From Blautia sp. SC05B48 (GTDB taxonomy: Bacteria; Bacillota; Clostridia; Lachnospirales; Lachnospiraceae): a DNA stretch of 64,000 nt. The stretch spans positions 2,479,001 through 2,543,000 of the forward strand of contig NZ_CP040518.1 in assembly GCF_005848555.1 (NCBI RefSeq). Direction: 5' to 3'. How positions within the stretch are numbered: position 1 is the stretch's first letter; each line of letters begins with the position of its first letter. The notes beneath the pieces are model-generated. The model did no database searches. It saw only the letters and a list, made by a program, of their open reading frames with translations, and had not been told where the DNA came from. Below are positions 8,266 to 17,390 of this stretch, piece by piece. A program made the translations under genes and the position numbers.

Positions 8266-11200
8266 TTGAAAAAGAGGATAGAACAGCTTCTTAACGGAAA
8301 ATTTATTTATGAACAGCCTGAGCTTCTGTTTTCACAGGACCGTATTTTCGCTACGCTGAAGGCAGGAGAGACTACAAAGGATGAGATTTATTTCGGTACC
8401 GATGACAACCGCAGGATCAGTGGCTTTGTGACTTCATCTGACCGGAGACTGGTGCCCGGATTTGACCGCTTTTCCGGAACCACAGTGCGCATGCCTTATG
8501 GGGTAGATGCAGAGGGAATGAAGCCGGGAGAGAGCTTTGAAGGCTGGCTGTGTTTTACTACCAGTATCGGAGAATATAAGCTGCCGTTCACTGTACAGGT
8601 ACAGACGGAAGAGGTGAAGAGTGCAGGCAGAAAGGTATCTTCTCTGGAAGAATTTCTGCATATTGCAAAGGAAGATTTCCATGAGGCTTACCGGATCTTT
8701 ACAGAACGACATTTTTCCCTGATCCTGAGTGATCAGAGTGAGAAGATCCGTTCTCTTTATGCAGGAATGTCACAGCAGCCGGTGACCTATCAGCATCTGG
8801 AGGAATTTCTGATCGCAGCCGGTGCCAAGGAAAAGGTGACATTGAGTCTGAACAGAGAAGAGGCGAGTTTTTATGATGTCAGTGAATCTGTTCAGGAATC
8901 CCTTTATATCCACAGGAGCGGATGGGGACACTTGCGGGCAGATATTGAGGTAAACGGGGATTTTCTGGAGGCAGGCAAGCATGTGGTCACAGAAGAGGAT
9001 TTTATCGGAAGTACCTGTGAAATAAACTATGTGATCCGCCAGGAAAAACTGGGAAAAGGAAATCAGTACGGCGAGATCATTGTAAAAACCCCATACCAGA
9101 AACTGGTATATCACGTTCTTGTATCCAGAGGAACTGAGAGTGCCGTGAACCTGGATCTTCTGGAAAAACAGTACCGGATATCTCTGATGAAGGAATACCT
9201 GGGATATCTCTGTAAAAGAACAGATTTTCAGGCCTGGACAGCCTCTACTCATGAGAAGCTTGACCGTATGGGCGAAAACGGACTGAAATATCCGGAATAT
9301 CAGCTTCTGGAAGCCTATCTTCTTCATCTGGAAGGAGAAGATGACCAGGCTTCAGAAATCCTTGAGCGTTATCAGAATAAATCCTTTCATCACAATGAAC
9401 TGGAACTGGCAGGGATTTATCTGTATCTGTGTACACAGACCGGGCTGTACCGGGATAAGGAACAGGCCCTCCGCAAGGTACAGAATTTCCAGATGCAGAA
9501 GGAAGACAGCTTTATCCTTCTGAAACTGGTATTTGAAATGGATCATACGCTTTCTCCGTCAAAAAAGATCTTTCTGATGGAGGAACTTTTTGAGCGGGGA
9601 TGTACAAGTCCTTTTCTGTATCTGGAAGCATGGAACAGTATTTGTGCAGATATGTCTCTGCTGCATCGAATCAATGGGTTCTGGGCCCAGGTATTCCTTT
9701 TTGCAGGAAAAGAACAGATGCTGACGGAAGAGCTGGTCATGCGCCTGGCATATCTTTCCGGTTATGAGAAAGCTTTTAACGAAAGTCTGTACCGTGCTAT
9801 GGCCATGGGATGTGAAGCCTTTCCGTCGGATGATACCGTGGAAGCTATCTGTAAATATATTATGAAGGGAAATCCAAGAAAACCGGAATATTTTCAGTGG
9901 TTTTCCGCTGCCGTGGACCGCGGGATCCGGATCACACGGCTGTATGAATATTATGTGGAAACACTGGATACTTCTTATCGGAGAGTCCTGCCGAAACCGC
10001 TTTTGATGTATTTTACCTATAACAACAATACTCTCGGTGATTCCAAGCGTGCCTATCTGTATGCATGCATCATTGCAGGGAAGGAACGTGATCCACAGAC
10101 ATACGAAAGTTATCGTGAAAGCATGGAGGAATTTGCTTTCCGTAAGTTACGGGAAGGCCGGATGAATGAAAATTATGCCGCTGTTTATCAGGAATTCATG
10201 CGGGAACCATCGGACAGCGAAAAAGCGCAGGTGATCGCCTCCAGAATGTTTACCTGCCGGCTGTATACGGATGATCCGAAGGTCCGCAGTGTGATCGTCC
10301 GTCACAGACAGATGAAACAGGAAGAAATCTATCCGTGTATCCATGGGATCGCTTACCCAAGGATCTGCAGCGAAGATGCGGCCGTTGTATTTCAGGATGA
10401 AAAACAGAGACGTTATGCTGCTACGGTAGATTATAATCTGACACCACTTTTTGATGATCGTGAGATGGTTCCGGCAGTGTTGGAAAAAGGGGCGGATGAA
10501 CCGGCTGTGCTTTTGTATTACTGTCAGGGTCAGGAGATCAGTCGTAAGAATCTGGGAATTTTTCAGAAACTGGTCCTTTCACCGGCGTTTACCGATGAAT
10601 ATAAGAGGCTGATCCGCAAAAAGATCCTGGATTATTATCGGGATCACGTGCAGGGAGAAGATCTGGATGCCTGTCTGGAGATGATGGATTATCGGGAATA
10701 TGCCATGGTCGACCGGAAAACCCTTCTGGAGATCCTGATCCAGAGGGGACTGTTTCCGCAGGCTATGAGCGTGGTGGAAGCATTTGGATTTGAAGGAGTA
10801 GAGGAGCGTGCTCTTCTGAAGCTGGTAAGCCGTATGATCATCCGCTGTGACTGTGCGGAGGACGAAGAGCTGATTGCACTTTCCTCTCATGTATACCGGC
10901 AGGGAATCTATGATGAAGTGATCCTCATGTATCTGATGAAATTCCGGTTTGGACCTGTGGAGGAACTTCTGGATATCTGGAAAAGTGCCTGTGGGTTTGA
11001 GATGGATACCTATAATCTGGAGGAGAGGATCCTTTCTCTTCTGATGTTTAACTGGGATTACCGGTCAGAGGGTGCGGATATCCTGAAAGAATATATCCGT
11101 CATTCCGGAAAAGAGAGTGTGATCGGTGCGTATCTGACTCTGATGTCTTACGGAATGTTTGTAAAAGAAATGCCGGAGATGCCTGGACTTAAGGAGTATC

Positions 11201-11805
11201 TGAAAAATCGCAGAGAAAAGGAGTGGCCCGGAGACCGGATCTGTGACCTGGCCCTTCTGAAGCTGCTTTCCGAAGAAAAAACTTCTGATGAAGAAAATCT
11301 GGAAATGGAGGAAAAAATCCTCTCTTCCTGTGTAAAGGACGGAATGATATTTGAGTTTTTCCGGAATCTGGATCAGAGTATCCTGCGACCGTATCAGCTG
11401 GATGATAAGACTTTTGTAGAGTATCATACTTCACCGGAGGCTTCGGTCACACTGTATTATTCCCTGGATACAGGTCTTGGAACTGTACCGGACTATAAAA
11501 GTGAACCGCTCAAAAATATCTATGAGGGAATTTTTGCCAGAGCATTTACATTGTTTTATGGAGAGACCCTGCGATATTATTTCCAGACAGAAGATGAAAC
11601 TGGTGTACACAAAACGGAAGAAAAAATACTGACCATGAACCAGAGTAATGACCAGGCATCCAGCAAATATCAGCTGATCAATCAGATACTCTGTGCAAGG
11701 AAACTGGAGAAAGACACGGAAGTGAAGGAGAAGCTGGCACAGTATCTCCGGCAGGAACAGTACGTTAATGAAATGTTTGTCATAGAGAAGGAACCGGAAA
11801 GATGA
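8266..11805 (+). CDS. DUF5717-type large repeat-rich protein, function unknown
   Basis: A 1179-aa soluble protein without signal peptide or membrane segment. The first 300 residues look beta-rich (two sandwich-like segments such as LVPGFDRFSGTTVRMPYGVD and VYHVLVSRGTESAVN). The remaining 850 or so look like a long alpha-helical solenoid with TPR/HEAT-like helical pairs (for example GENGLKYPEYQLLEAYLLHL). I recognise it as the DUF5717 type seen in Lachnospiraceae; no function is established. The TTG start at 8266 has GAGGAG at 8252-8257. Its stop overlaps the next start by ATGA, so it is coupled to the Hsp70-like gene. A scaffold or client-binding role is inference. Confidence 0.75.
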   Translation: MKKRIEQLLNGKFIYEQPELLFSQDRIFATLKAGETTKDEIYFGTDDNRRISGFVTSSDRRLVPGFDRFSGTTVRMPYGVDAEGMKPGESFEGWLCFTTSIGEYKLPFTVQVQTEEVKSAGRKVSSLEEFLHIAKEDFHEAYRIFTERHFSLILSDQSEKIRSLYAGMSQQPVTYQHLEEFLIAAGAKEKVTLSLNREEASFYDVSESVQESLYIHRSGWGHLRADIEVNGDFLEAGKHVVTEEDFIGSTCEINYVIRQEKLGKGNQYGEIIVKTPYQKLVYHVLVSRGTESAVNLDLLEKQYRISLMKEYLGYLCKRTDFQAWTASTHEKLDRMGENGLKYPEYQLLEAYLLHLEGEDDQASEILERYQNKSFHHNELELAGIYLYLCTQTGLYRDKEQALRKVQNFQMQKEDSFILLKLVFEMDHTLSPSKKIFLMEELFERGCTSPFLYLEAWNSICADMSLLHRINGFWAQVFLFAGKEQMLTEELVMRLAYLSGYEKAFNESLYRAMAMGCEAFPSDDTVEAICKYIMKGNPRKPEYFQWFSAAVDRGIRITRLYEYYVETLDTSYRRVLPKPLLMYFTYNNNTLGDSKRAYLYACIIAGKERDPQTYESYRESMEEFAFRKLREGRMNENYAAVYQEFMREPSDSEKAQVIASRMFTCRLYTDDPKVRSVIVRHRQMKQEEIYPCIHGIAYPRICSEDAAVVFQDEKQRRYAATVDYNLTPLFDDREMVPAVLEKGADEPAVLLYYCQGQEISRKNLGIFQKLVLSPAFTDEYKRLIRKKILDYYRDHVQGEDLDACLEMMDYREYAMVDRKTLLEILIQRGLFPQAMSVVEAFGFEGVEERALLKLVSRMIIRCDCAEDEELIALSSHVYRQGIYDEVILMYLMKFRFGPVEELLDIWKSACGFEMDTYNLEERILSLLMFNWDYRSEGADILKEYIRHSGKESVIGAYLTLMSYGMFVKEMPEMPGLKEYLKNRREKEWPGDRICDLALLKLLSEEKTSDEENLEMEEKILSSCVKDGMIFEFFRNLDQSILRPYQLDDKTFVEYHTSPEASVTLYYSLDTGLGTVPDYKSEPLKNIYEGIFARAFTLFYGETLRYYFQTEDETGVHKTEEKILTMNQSNDQASSKYQLINQILCARKLEKDTEVKEKLAQYLRQEQYVNEMFVIEKEPER

Positions 11806-13076
11806 ATGAAATTCGTGACTTGATCATAGGAATTGATATTGGAAAAGAATACACACAGATCTGTTATTATGACAGAAAAGCAGAAGAAGCCCGTTCTCTT
11901 TCCATGAAGGTAGGAGCCAGTCAGTACGAAGCTCCGGGCTGTATCTGCTATCGTACCGATCACGGTGATTACTGCGTAGGCCTGGAAGCAGAGTATTTTG
12001 CCAGGGAAAAGGGCGGAATCATGATCGGAAATATTTATGATATCTGTCAGAAGGAAGAAAAGATCCAGGTGGCAGGAGAGGAAAAAGAGCCGGCAGAGCT
12101 TCTGGCACATTTTCTAAGGGGAATCCTGAAATTTCTGGGAATCCAGGATATCGTAAAGAATACCCGGTGCCTTTGTATCACATCGCCGGAGCTTAGTACA
12201 CTTCAGGTACGGAATTATCAGAAGGCCTGCAGCCTTGCAGGTTTTTCCCGTGAGAAATATATGCTTATGGACTATGGCGAGAGCTTTTATTATTATGCGC
12301 TGGGACAGAAACGGGAAACCTGGAATCGAAGTGTAGGCTGGTATGCCTTTGCAGGCGATACGGTAACTTTCCGGAAGCTGACCATCAACGGCTCTTCCAG
12401 ACCGGTGCTTGTAAAACTGGAGGATCCGGTCAGTACAAAGCTTGAACCGGAAGAAGAGATCCGTGATGTGGAATTTTACCGTTTTATCAGTAAGACTCTC
12501 GGCAAAGAGCTCTTCTCCAGTGTGCAGATCACGGGAGAAGGATTTGACCAGCAGTGGGCACAGCAGTCTGTAAAGCTCCTGTGTCATCAGGGACGGAAGG
12601 TTTTTTACGGAAACAATCTTTTTGCAAAGGGAGCCTGCATAGCCGGTAAGGACAAGCTGGAGGATAAAAAACTCAAAGGTTACCGCTATTTAAGCGATTC
12701 GCTGGTGGCTGCGGATGTAGGAATGGATATGCGGGTGATGGGCTCTCCGGCTTACTATCCGCTGATCGAAAGCGGCAGCAACTGGTATGAATGCAGTGCA
12801 TCCTGCGAGCTGATCCTGGATGATACCAGTGAACTGGTATTTGTGGTAAGTATTCCGGAAGAAACCGAGAAGAAACGTGTGGCCATGGCACTTGAGGGTC
12901 TGCCAAAGCGGCCTAATCGGACTTCAAGGCTTTCCCTCACGCTGAAATACGTATCGCCGAGAGACTGTGAGATCACAGTAGAGGATCTGGGCTTTGGCGA
13001 AATGTATCCTTCCAGTGGGAAGATCTGGAGGGAACTGGTACGATGGGATGAGCAGGAAGAAAGGAAGCAGGCATGA
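11802..13076 (+). CDS. DUF5716-type Hsp70-like (ASKHA) protein
   Basis: A 424-aa protein whose N-terminus IIGIDIGKEYTQICYYD fits the phosphate-1 loop of the actin/Hsp70 ATPase fold (DxGxxxT). Around residues 245-275, VQITGEGFDQQW and VFYGNNLFAKGA resemble the adenosine-binding/GAA region of Hsp70. The last 110 residues (PLIESGSNWYECSASCELIL, then RLSLTLKYVSPRDCEITVED) resemble the beta-sandwich substrate-binding domain of DnaK, with no helical lid. At 424 aa it is much shorter than DnaK (about 610). It overlaps both neighbours by ATGA. A specialised chaperone or ATP-switch role is inferred; no J-domain or GrpE gene is adjacent. Confidence 0.75.
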   Translation: MNEIRDLIIGIDIGKEYTQICYYDRKAEEARSLSMKVGASQYEAPGCICYRTDHGDYCVGLEAEYFAREKGGIMIGNIYDICQKEEKIQVAGEEKEPAELLAHFLRGILKFLGIQDIVKNTRCLCITSPELSTLQVRNYQKACSLAGFSREKYMLMDYGESFYYYALGQKRETWNRSVGWYAFAGDTVTFRKLTINGSSRPVLVKLEDPVSTKLEPEEEIRDVEFYRFISKTLGKELFSSVQITGEGFDQQWAQQSVKLLCHQGRKVFYGNNLFAKGACIAGKDKLEDKKLKGYRYLSDSLVAADVGMDMRVMGSPAYYPLIESGSNWYECSASCELILDDTSELVFVVSIPEETEKKRVAMALEGLPKRPNRTSRLSLTLKYVSPRDCEITVEDLGFGEMYPSSGKIWRELVRWDEQEERKQA

Positions 13077-13852
13077 GCGGATATATTTTATGTCAGGTAA
13101 AAAAAGCAGAGAAGCCGTTTTATATCGAAAATATCAGTACCAATATCTATTCTATAGAAGAACTCTGCTATTATCTTTATAACAATCTTTATCTTGTGGA
13201 CAGCTCATTGATCAGCAGTAAGCTCTGTACCTGGCTGGAGGAAGAACTGGAGCTTCCGAAGCTTGCGGCCAAGCTGAAACCTTATATTGGAAGAGAGGTC
13301 GGACTTGAAGAAGTACTGTATCCGATATTTAAAGAGATCAATTATCTGGCTTATGAAGAGCTTAAGACCTTAAACGGGCGCATTGAAGCCAGAAAACGTG
13401 AACCTGAAGAAATACGGGAGAAACGCAAAGGTGATGCGCTGATGGAGAATCGGATGTATGTGAATGCACTCCGTGTTTATCAGAAGCTTCTGGAGCATGG
13501 CGGGAAAGAAATCACCGGAGAGATGCGTGAAAGGATCCTGCATAATCAGGGATGCGCATACAGTTACCTGTTCCAGATGGATAAGGCGCTGGATTGCTTT
13601 TGGAAAGCATGGAAGGAGAATCATTCAGAGAAAGCGATGAAGGTTTATCTTCTGGCCTACCGCAGTGTTCACAGTGAAGAAGAATATAGGAAACGACAGG
13701 AAGATCTGAAGACAGATGAAATGGTAAGGCAGGAAATAGACCAGGCTTTGAAAAGCTTTGCCGGTCTCCCGGAGCAGCATATCGCATCCGGAGAAACCGA
13801 CAGGATCCTGGAGAATCTCACAAGAGAATATCACAGAAGTACAGGCTCTTAA
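13073..13852 (+). CDS. TPR-like protein, third gene of the DUF5717/DUF5716 operon
   Basis: A 259-aa soluble protein. Residues 1-110 are a helical N-terminal domain (ENISTNIYSIEELCYYLYNN). Residues about 120-195 carry tetratricopeptide-like helices (DALMENRMYVNALRVYQKLL, then LHNQGCAYSYLFQMDKALDC). It has the pattern expected of an adaptor that grips a peptide or partner. It is coupled by ATGA to the Hsp70-like gene. Its stop shares the bases TTAA with the stop of the convergent HTH gene. Function unknown. Confidence 0.7.
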   Translation: MSGYILCQVKKAEKPFYIENISTNIYSIEELCYYLYNNLYLVDSSLISSKLCTWLEEELELPKLAAKLKPYIGREVGLEEVLYPIFKEINYLAYEELKTLNGRIEARKREPEEIREKRKGDALMENRMYVNALRVYQKLLEHGGKEITGEMRERILHNQGCAYSYLFQMDKALDCFWKAWKENHSEKAMKVYLLAYRSVHSEEEYRKRQEDLKTDEMVRQEIDQALKSFAGLPEQHIASGETDRILENLTREYHRSTGS

Positions 13853-15288
13853 AGCTGTTCAAGAAGTCCCAGCAGGATCTGCCGGGCTTCTTTTTTTGTA
13901 TATACGGATTCTTCCTCGGACAGGGAACAGAGGTAATCATTCAGGGCCTGTCCGATACTGGTCTCTTTCAGATAGATACAGAGAAAAGTATCTTTTTCGG
14001 AAAGAAAGCAGAGAAAAACGGAATAGTCAGACAGAACTTCCAGATGGATCCCGGTTTCAGAAAGTACGGAAGGCTTCAGGATCCTGCATTTTTCATGTCC
14101 CATATCTGTATCAAGAAGATGCTTGAGGGCTTTTTTTCGTTCTTCTTTCGGAAGAGGGGTCTGATGGTAGGAATAAGGTCCGTCAAGGAGTCCGGTACGG
14201 GCAAATTTCCGGATCCCGCTCAGTGTAAAATAATTGCAGGAAAAGGCAGCTTCTGTAAAAGAAAAGGAAGTCTGGTTCAGAACCGCTGCCAGCTGGGTAT
14301 AGACCGGATCGGAAAGATCGATATCCCTGTTATCAAACAATGACTGAATAAAGCCCGGACCATAGGACATCAGTGCAAGGCAGGGATGAGATTCCAGTGC
14401 AAAATTTGTTGAGATCTTTGTCTGCATGATAGAACCAAAGATATTAAGGATCCTGTCCGGAGAATCCGACTGCAGGAAGAATTGGCTGGAATTCTCAAGA
14501 GCCCGTCGGAATTCCTGTTGATATGCGTGGATCGCTTCCGGATTTTCAGTAAAAATACAGGTCATCATATCCGAGGATAACAGTAGCAGCTTTTTTTCTG
14601 TGAGTAAGAAAAAAGGAAACAGTTCATAGCTGGAAAACTCTCGGCCTGTCTGAGTATAGTAATAATATGGCTGGTAGCCCACAAAACCTGACAGGATCGG
14701 AAGGAGTGTGCAGAGAAAGGTTTCCAGATTCATGTTGTAATCCGGTGAGGCGGACGGGTTCTGGTGAAGCGGCAGGATCTGGATCACCGGTGGCAGTTTC
14801 TCATATTTGGGATAAAGATGGGAAAAGATCTGTACAAGAAGCCGGCAGTTGGCCGGAAGGTTGGTACGGATCGTTTCAGAAGAACCGGAAGACAGGATGT
14901 CCTCAAAAAGGCTCAGGACCTTCTTTTCCACATCAAGAGAAAAAGTTCCACGGTAAAAGGGAAAGGATGGAAGCCTGAGAAAACCCTCCCGGGAAATGAC
15001 CTGCTGGGAGCTGATAACACCCAGAAGCTCTTGTATATATTTGCGGTTGTAATATATTTCTTTTCCGATTTTTTCTATTTTATATAATTCCATCAGTTCC
15101 CTGCGCTGGGAAGGATTGATCCGGAGGGAATCGCAGAACTGGCGCACAAAATCAATACCGGGAAGACGTTTCCCTGTGATCATACGTTGTAGCGAGGTAC
15201 GGTCAAGTCCCGAAGAAGCAGATAACTGATAAACGTTTTCTCCTGTATCCTTTAGGTATTCCCGGCATTTGTTGCTGAAATCAGACAT
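13849..15288 (-). CDS. Large helix-turn-helix (XRE-like) protein
   Basis: A 479-aa protein. The first 70 residues form a Cro/CI-type HTH (VYQLSASSGLDRTSLQRMI, then GKRLPGIDFVRQFCDSL). The remaining 400 residues match no family I recognise and are predicted soluble. The ATG is preceded by AAGGAG on the minus strand. It is divergent from the LytTR gene (about 165 bp between starts) and convergent, with overlapping stops, with the DUF5717 operon. It may regulate one of these neighbours. A long C-terminal part next to an HTH suggests ligand or partner sensing (inference). Confidence 0.75.
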   Translation of the reverse strand: MSDFSNKCREYLKDTGENVYQLSASSGLDRTSLQRMITGKRLPGIDFVRQFCDSLRINPSQRRELMELYKIEKIGKEIYYNRKYIQELLGVISSQQVISREGFLRLPSFPFYRGTFSLDVEKKVLSLFEDILSSGSSETIRTNLPANCRLLVQIFSHLYPKYEKLPPVIQILPLHQNPSASPDYNMNLETFLCTLLPILSGFVGYQPYYYYTQTGREFSSYELFPFFLLTEKKLLLLSSDMMTCIFTENPEAIHAYQQEFRRALENSSQFFLQSDSPDRILNIFGSIMQTKISTNFALESHPCLALMSYGPGFIQSLFDNRDIDLSDPVYTQLAAVLNQTSFSFTEAAFSCNYFTLSGIRKFARTGLLDGPYSYHQTPLPKEERKKALKHLLDTDMGHEKCRILKPSVLSETGIHLEVLSDYSVFLCFLSEKDTFLCIYLKETSIGQALNDYLCSLSEEESVYTKKEARQILLGLLEQL

Positions 15289-15455
15289 AGTAGTACTCCT
15301 TTTGGTGCTTATATGACATTATTATACGAAAACAGATCATGAATTGCAATAATTTGTAAAAAAACAAGGCACAATTAGAAGCACATATTGCGTAGGTCTT
15401 TCTTTGAAAATAAAATGTTAATATCAGAAAGAGCATGAGGGAGGAAAACACGGCA

Positions 15456-16178
15456 ATGGCAGTGATGACGATCGCGATATGTGATGAAATACGAAAGGAT
15501 GCACAGAAGCTGTACAGGCAGCTTTCCACACTGGTCCCTGATGCAGAGCTCCTTCTGTATCGGACCAGAGAGAGTCTTCTGAAAGGACTGGCAGAGGGAC
15601 ACAAGATCTGCAATCTGATATTTCTGGGGCTGGATGGTGATCAGGGCAGGAGTCTGGAAACTGTACGGACAATGCGCCTGAAAGGACATTATATCCCGGT
15701 TGTGCTGGTGGCAGAGAATGAAAAATTCTATAAAGAAGCATTTGAAGTGTTTGCCTATAACTATCTGGTCAAACCGGTTGAAAGTGGAGAACTGGAACAT
15801 GTTCTGGTACATATCCTGGAGGTATGCAGGCGTGAAGGCGGAAGAGCGCTGTATTTTCACTACAGGAAACAGGTTTATACACTGCAGCACGATCATCTGG
15901 CATATATATCCAGTAGTCTTCACAGTGTGACATTTCATCTTACCGATGGAAAAAAGATCAGCTGCAGAGCCAGGCTGGGGGATTTTTCGGGACAGCTGTC
16001 AGACAGCAGCTTTTTGAGATGTCATCAGAGCTTTTGTATTAACATGGAGAAGGTAACTTCACTTAAGAAGAACAGTTTTGTGGTCGGACAGACGGAAATC
16101 CCAATTTCCAGAACATATCTGAAAACGGCCAGAAAGAAATACAAAGATTATCTGGCAGAGCAGAAGGTTTGCTCTTGA
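15456..16178 (+). CDS. LytTR-family response regulator with an altered receiver
   Basis: About 240 aa. The N-terminal CheY-like receiver starts MAVMTIAICDE and has the conserved Lys in NYLVKPVESGE. The C-terminal LytTR DNA-binding domain is at about residues 135-235 (YISSSLHSVTFHLTDGKKIS, FLRCHQSFCINMEKV). At the end of strand 3, where LytR/AgrA proteins have an Asp (FLD), this one reads LIFLGLDGDQG, so the phospho-acceptor is apparently Gly. The ATG at 15456 is chosen because GGGAGG (15439-15444) lies just upstream; the ATG at 15435 precedes that site. No histidine kinase gene is near. Confidence 0.8.
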   Translation: MAVMTIAICDEIRKDAQKLYRQLSTLVPDAELLLYRTRESLLKGLAEGHKICNLIFLGLDGDQGRSLETVRTMRLKGHYIPVVLVAENEKFYKEAFEVFAYNYLVKPVESGELEHVLVHILEVCRREGGRALYFHYRKQVYTLQHDHLAYISSSLHSVTFHLTDGKKISCRARLGDFSGQLSDSSFLRCHQSFCINMEKVTSLKKNSFVVGQTEIPISRTYLKTARKKYKDYLAEQKVCS

Positions 16179-16203
16179 CAGCTCCTTTTGGGTATGTTAC
16201 TAT
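16175..16203 (+). promoter_or_regulatory. Putative sigma-A promoter of the amino-acid ABC operon
   Basis: TTGACA (16175-16180), a 17-nt spacer and TACTAT (16198-16203). The -35 overlaps the stop codon of the LytTR gene (16176-16178). Confidence 0.65.
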
Positions 16204-16270
16204 AACCATACGCTTTCACGTGGTAGAGTGACCATGTGATAAAGAGATAACCGAAAAAAGGAGAATGACC

Positions 16271-17161
16271 ATGAAGAAAAGAACAGTTGCAGTAGTAATG
16301 GCGGCAGCGATGACAATAGGAATGATGGTAACAGGAGTGAGTGTACAGGCAGGTGTTGAGGATAAGACCCTGATCGTAGGATTTGATGCTGAATATCCTC
16401 CGTTCGGATATAAGGATGATAGCGGAGAATATGTAGGATTTGACCTTGACCTTGCCCAGGAAGTATGTGATAATCTTGGCTGGGAACTTGTTAAGAAGCC
16501 TATCAACTGGGATTCCAAGGATATGGAGCTGAACTCCGGAACGATCGACTGTATATGGAATGGATTTACTATCAACGGACGTGAGGATGACTATACATGG
16601 AGTGATCCATACATCAACAATGAGCAGGTGATCGTAGTTGCCAAGGATTCCGGAATTGAGAAGCTTGCGGATCTTAAGGGCAAGAACGTAGTGGTACAGG
16701 CTGCATCCGCTGCACTGGACGCATTGAACAACGATGACAATAAGGAACTGAAGGACAGCTTTGCATCTCTTACAGAGAATCCGGACTACAACACTGCATT
16801 TATGAATATTGATTCCGGAGCTGCAGACGCTGTTGCTGTTGATATCGGTGTTGCTAACTATCAGCTTTCCCAGAGAGGCAAGGATAAATATGTGATCCTT
16901 GACGAGCCGATCCAGAACGAGCAGTATGGCATCGGATTCAAGAAGGGAAATGATGAGCTGAAGGATCTCGTATGGGATGAGGTCAAGAAGCTTGACGAGT
17001 CCGGTGAGGTTGACAAGCTTGCAGATAAGTATGAACTGGATAAGAGCATGCTCTGCATCAGCGCGGACAAGGATAAGACAGAGAATTCTGATTCAGCAGA
17101 AGCTGACACAGAAGAAAGTGCAGACAGCACAGAGAAAGAAACCGATTCTGAATCCAAATGA
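16271..17161 (+). CDS. Amino-acid ABC transporter substrate-binding protein (family 3)
   Basis: Periplasmic-binding-protein-like II fold, 296 aa. The mature start TLIVGFDAEYPPFGYKDDSG, the YVGFDLDLAQ segment and the WNGFTING and SDPYINNEQV motifs are typical of polar amino-acid binders. The signal peptide MKKRTVAVVMAAAMTIGMMV ends VSVQA-GVED and has no lipobox Cys, unusual for a Gram-positive ABC binding protein. An acidic Ser/Glu/Asp tail of about 35 residues closes the protein. ATG 16271 is chosen over 16265 because AAGGAG ends only one base before 16265. Specificity is unknown. Confidence 0.88.
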   Translation: MKKRTVAVVMAAAMTIGMMVTGVSVQAGVEDKTLIVGFDAEYPPFGYKDDSGEYVGFDLDLAQEVCDNLGWELVKKPINWDSKDMELNSGTIDCIWNGFTINGREDDYTWSDPYINNEQVIVVAKDSGIEKLADLKGKNVVVQAASAALDALNNDDNKELKDSFASLTENPDYNTAFMNIDSGAADAVAVDIGVANYQLSQRGKDKYVILDEPIQNEQYGIGFKKGNDELKDLVWDEVKKLDESGEVDKLADKYELDKSMLCISADKDKTENSDSAEADTEESADSTEKETDSESK

Positions 17162-17270
17162 TCCGGTACAGATCCGGCACAGTAAAAGCTGTGAAGATAT
17201 TTTTTTAAGCTATCCAACAGCAGTAGAAATAAGAAACATAGCAGAAGCTTTTGAAGCTTCCGCATAAAAA

Positions 17271-17370
17271 GGAAATGAGGGTGCTTCGGCGCAGAAAGAG
17301 CTGCCGTACACGCTCATTTCCTGTTGTTTACAGGAATTACAGGTATCAGTCCGATAAATGGGACTGATAC
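17271..17370 (+). promoter_or_regulatory. Structured intercistronic region between binding-protein and permease genes
   Basis: Two stem-loops fill the 229-bp gap. The first pairs GGAAATGAG (17271-17279) with CTCATTTCC (17313-17321) and contains inner paired segments. The second is a perfect 10-bp stem, GTATCAGTCC (17343-17352) with GGACTGATAC (17361-17370), ending 8 bp before the permease ribosome site. No long U-run follows. Such structures often protect the upstream message or reduce read-through so the binding protein is made in excess (inference). Confidence 0.6.
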
Positions 17371-17390
17371 TCCGAACCAGGAGGAAAAAA

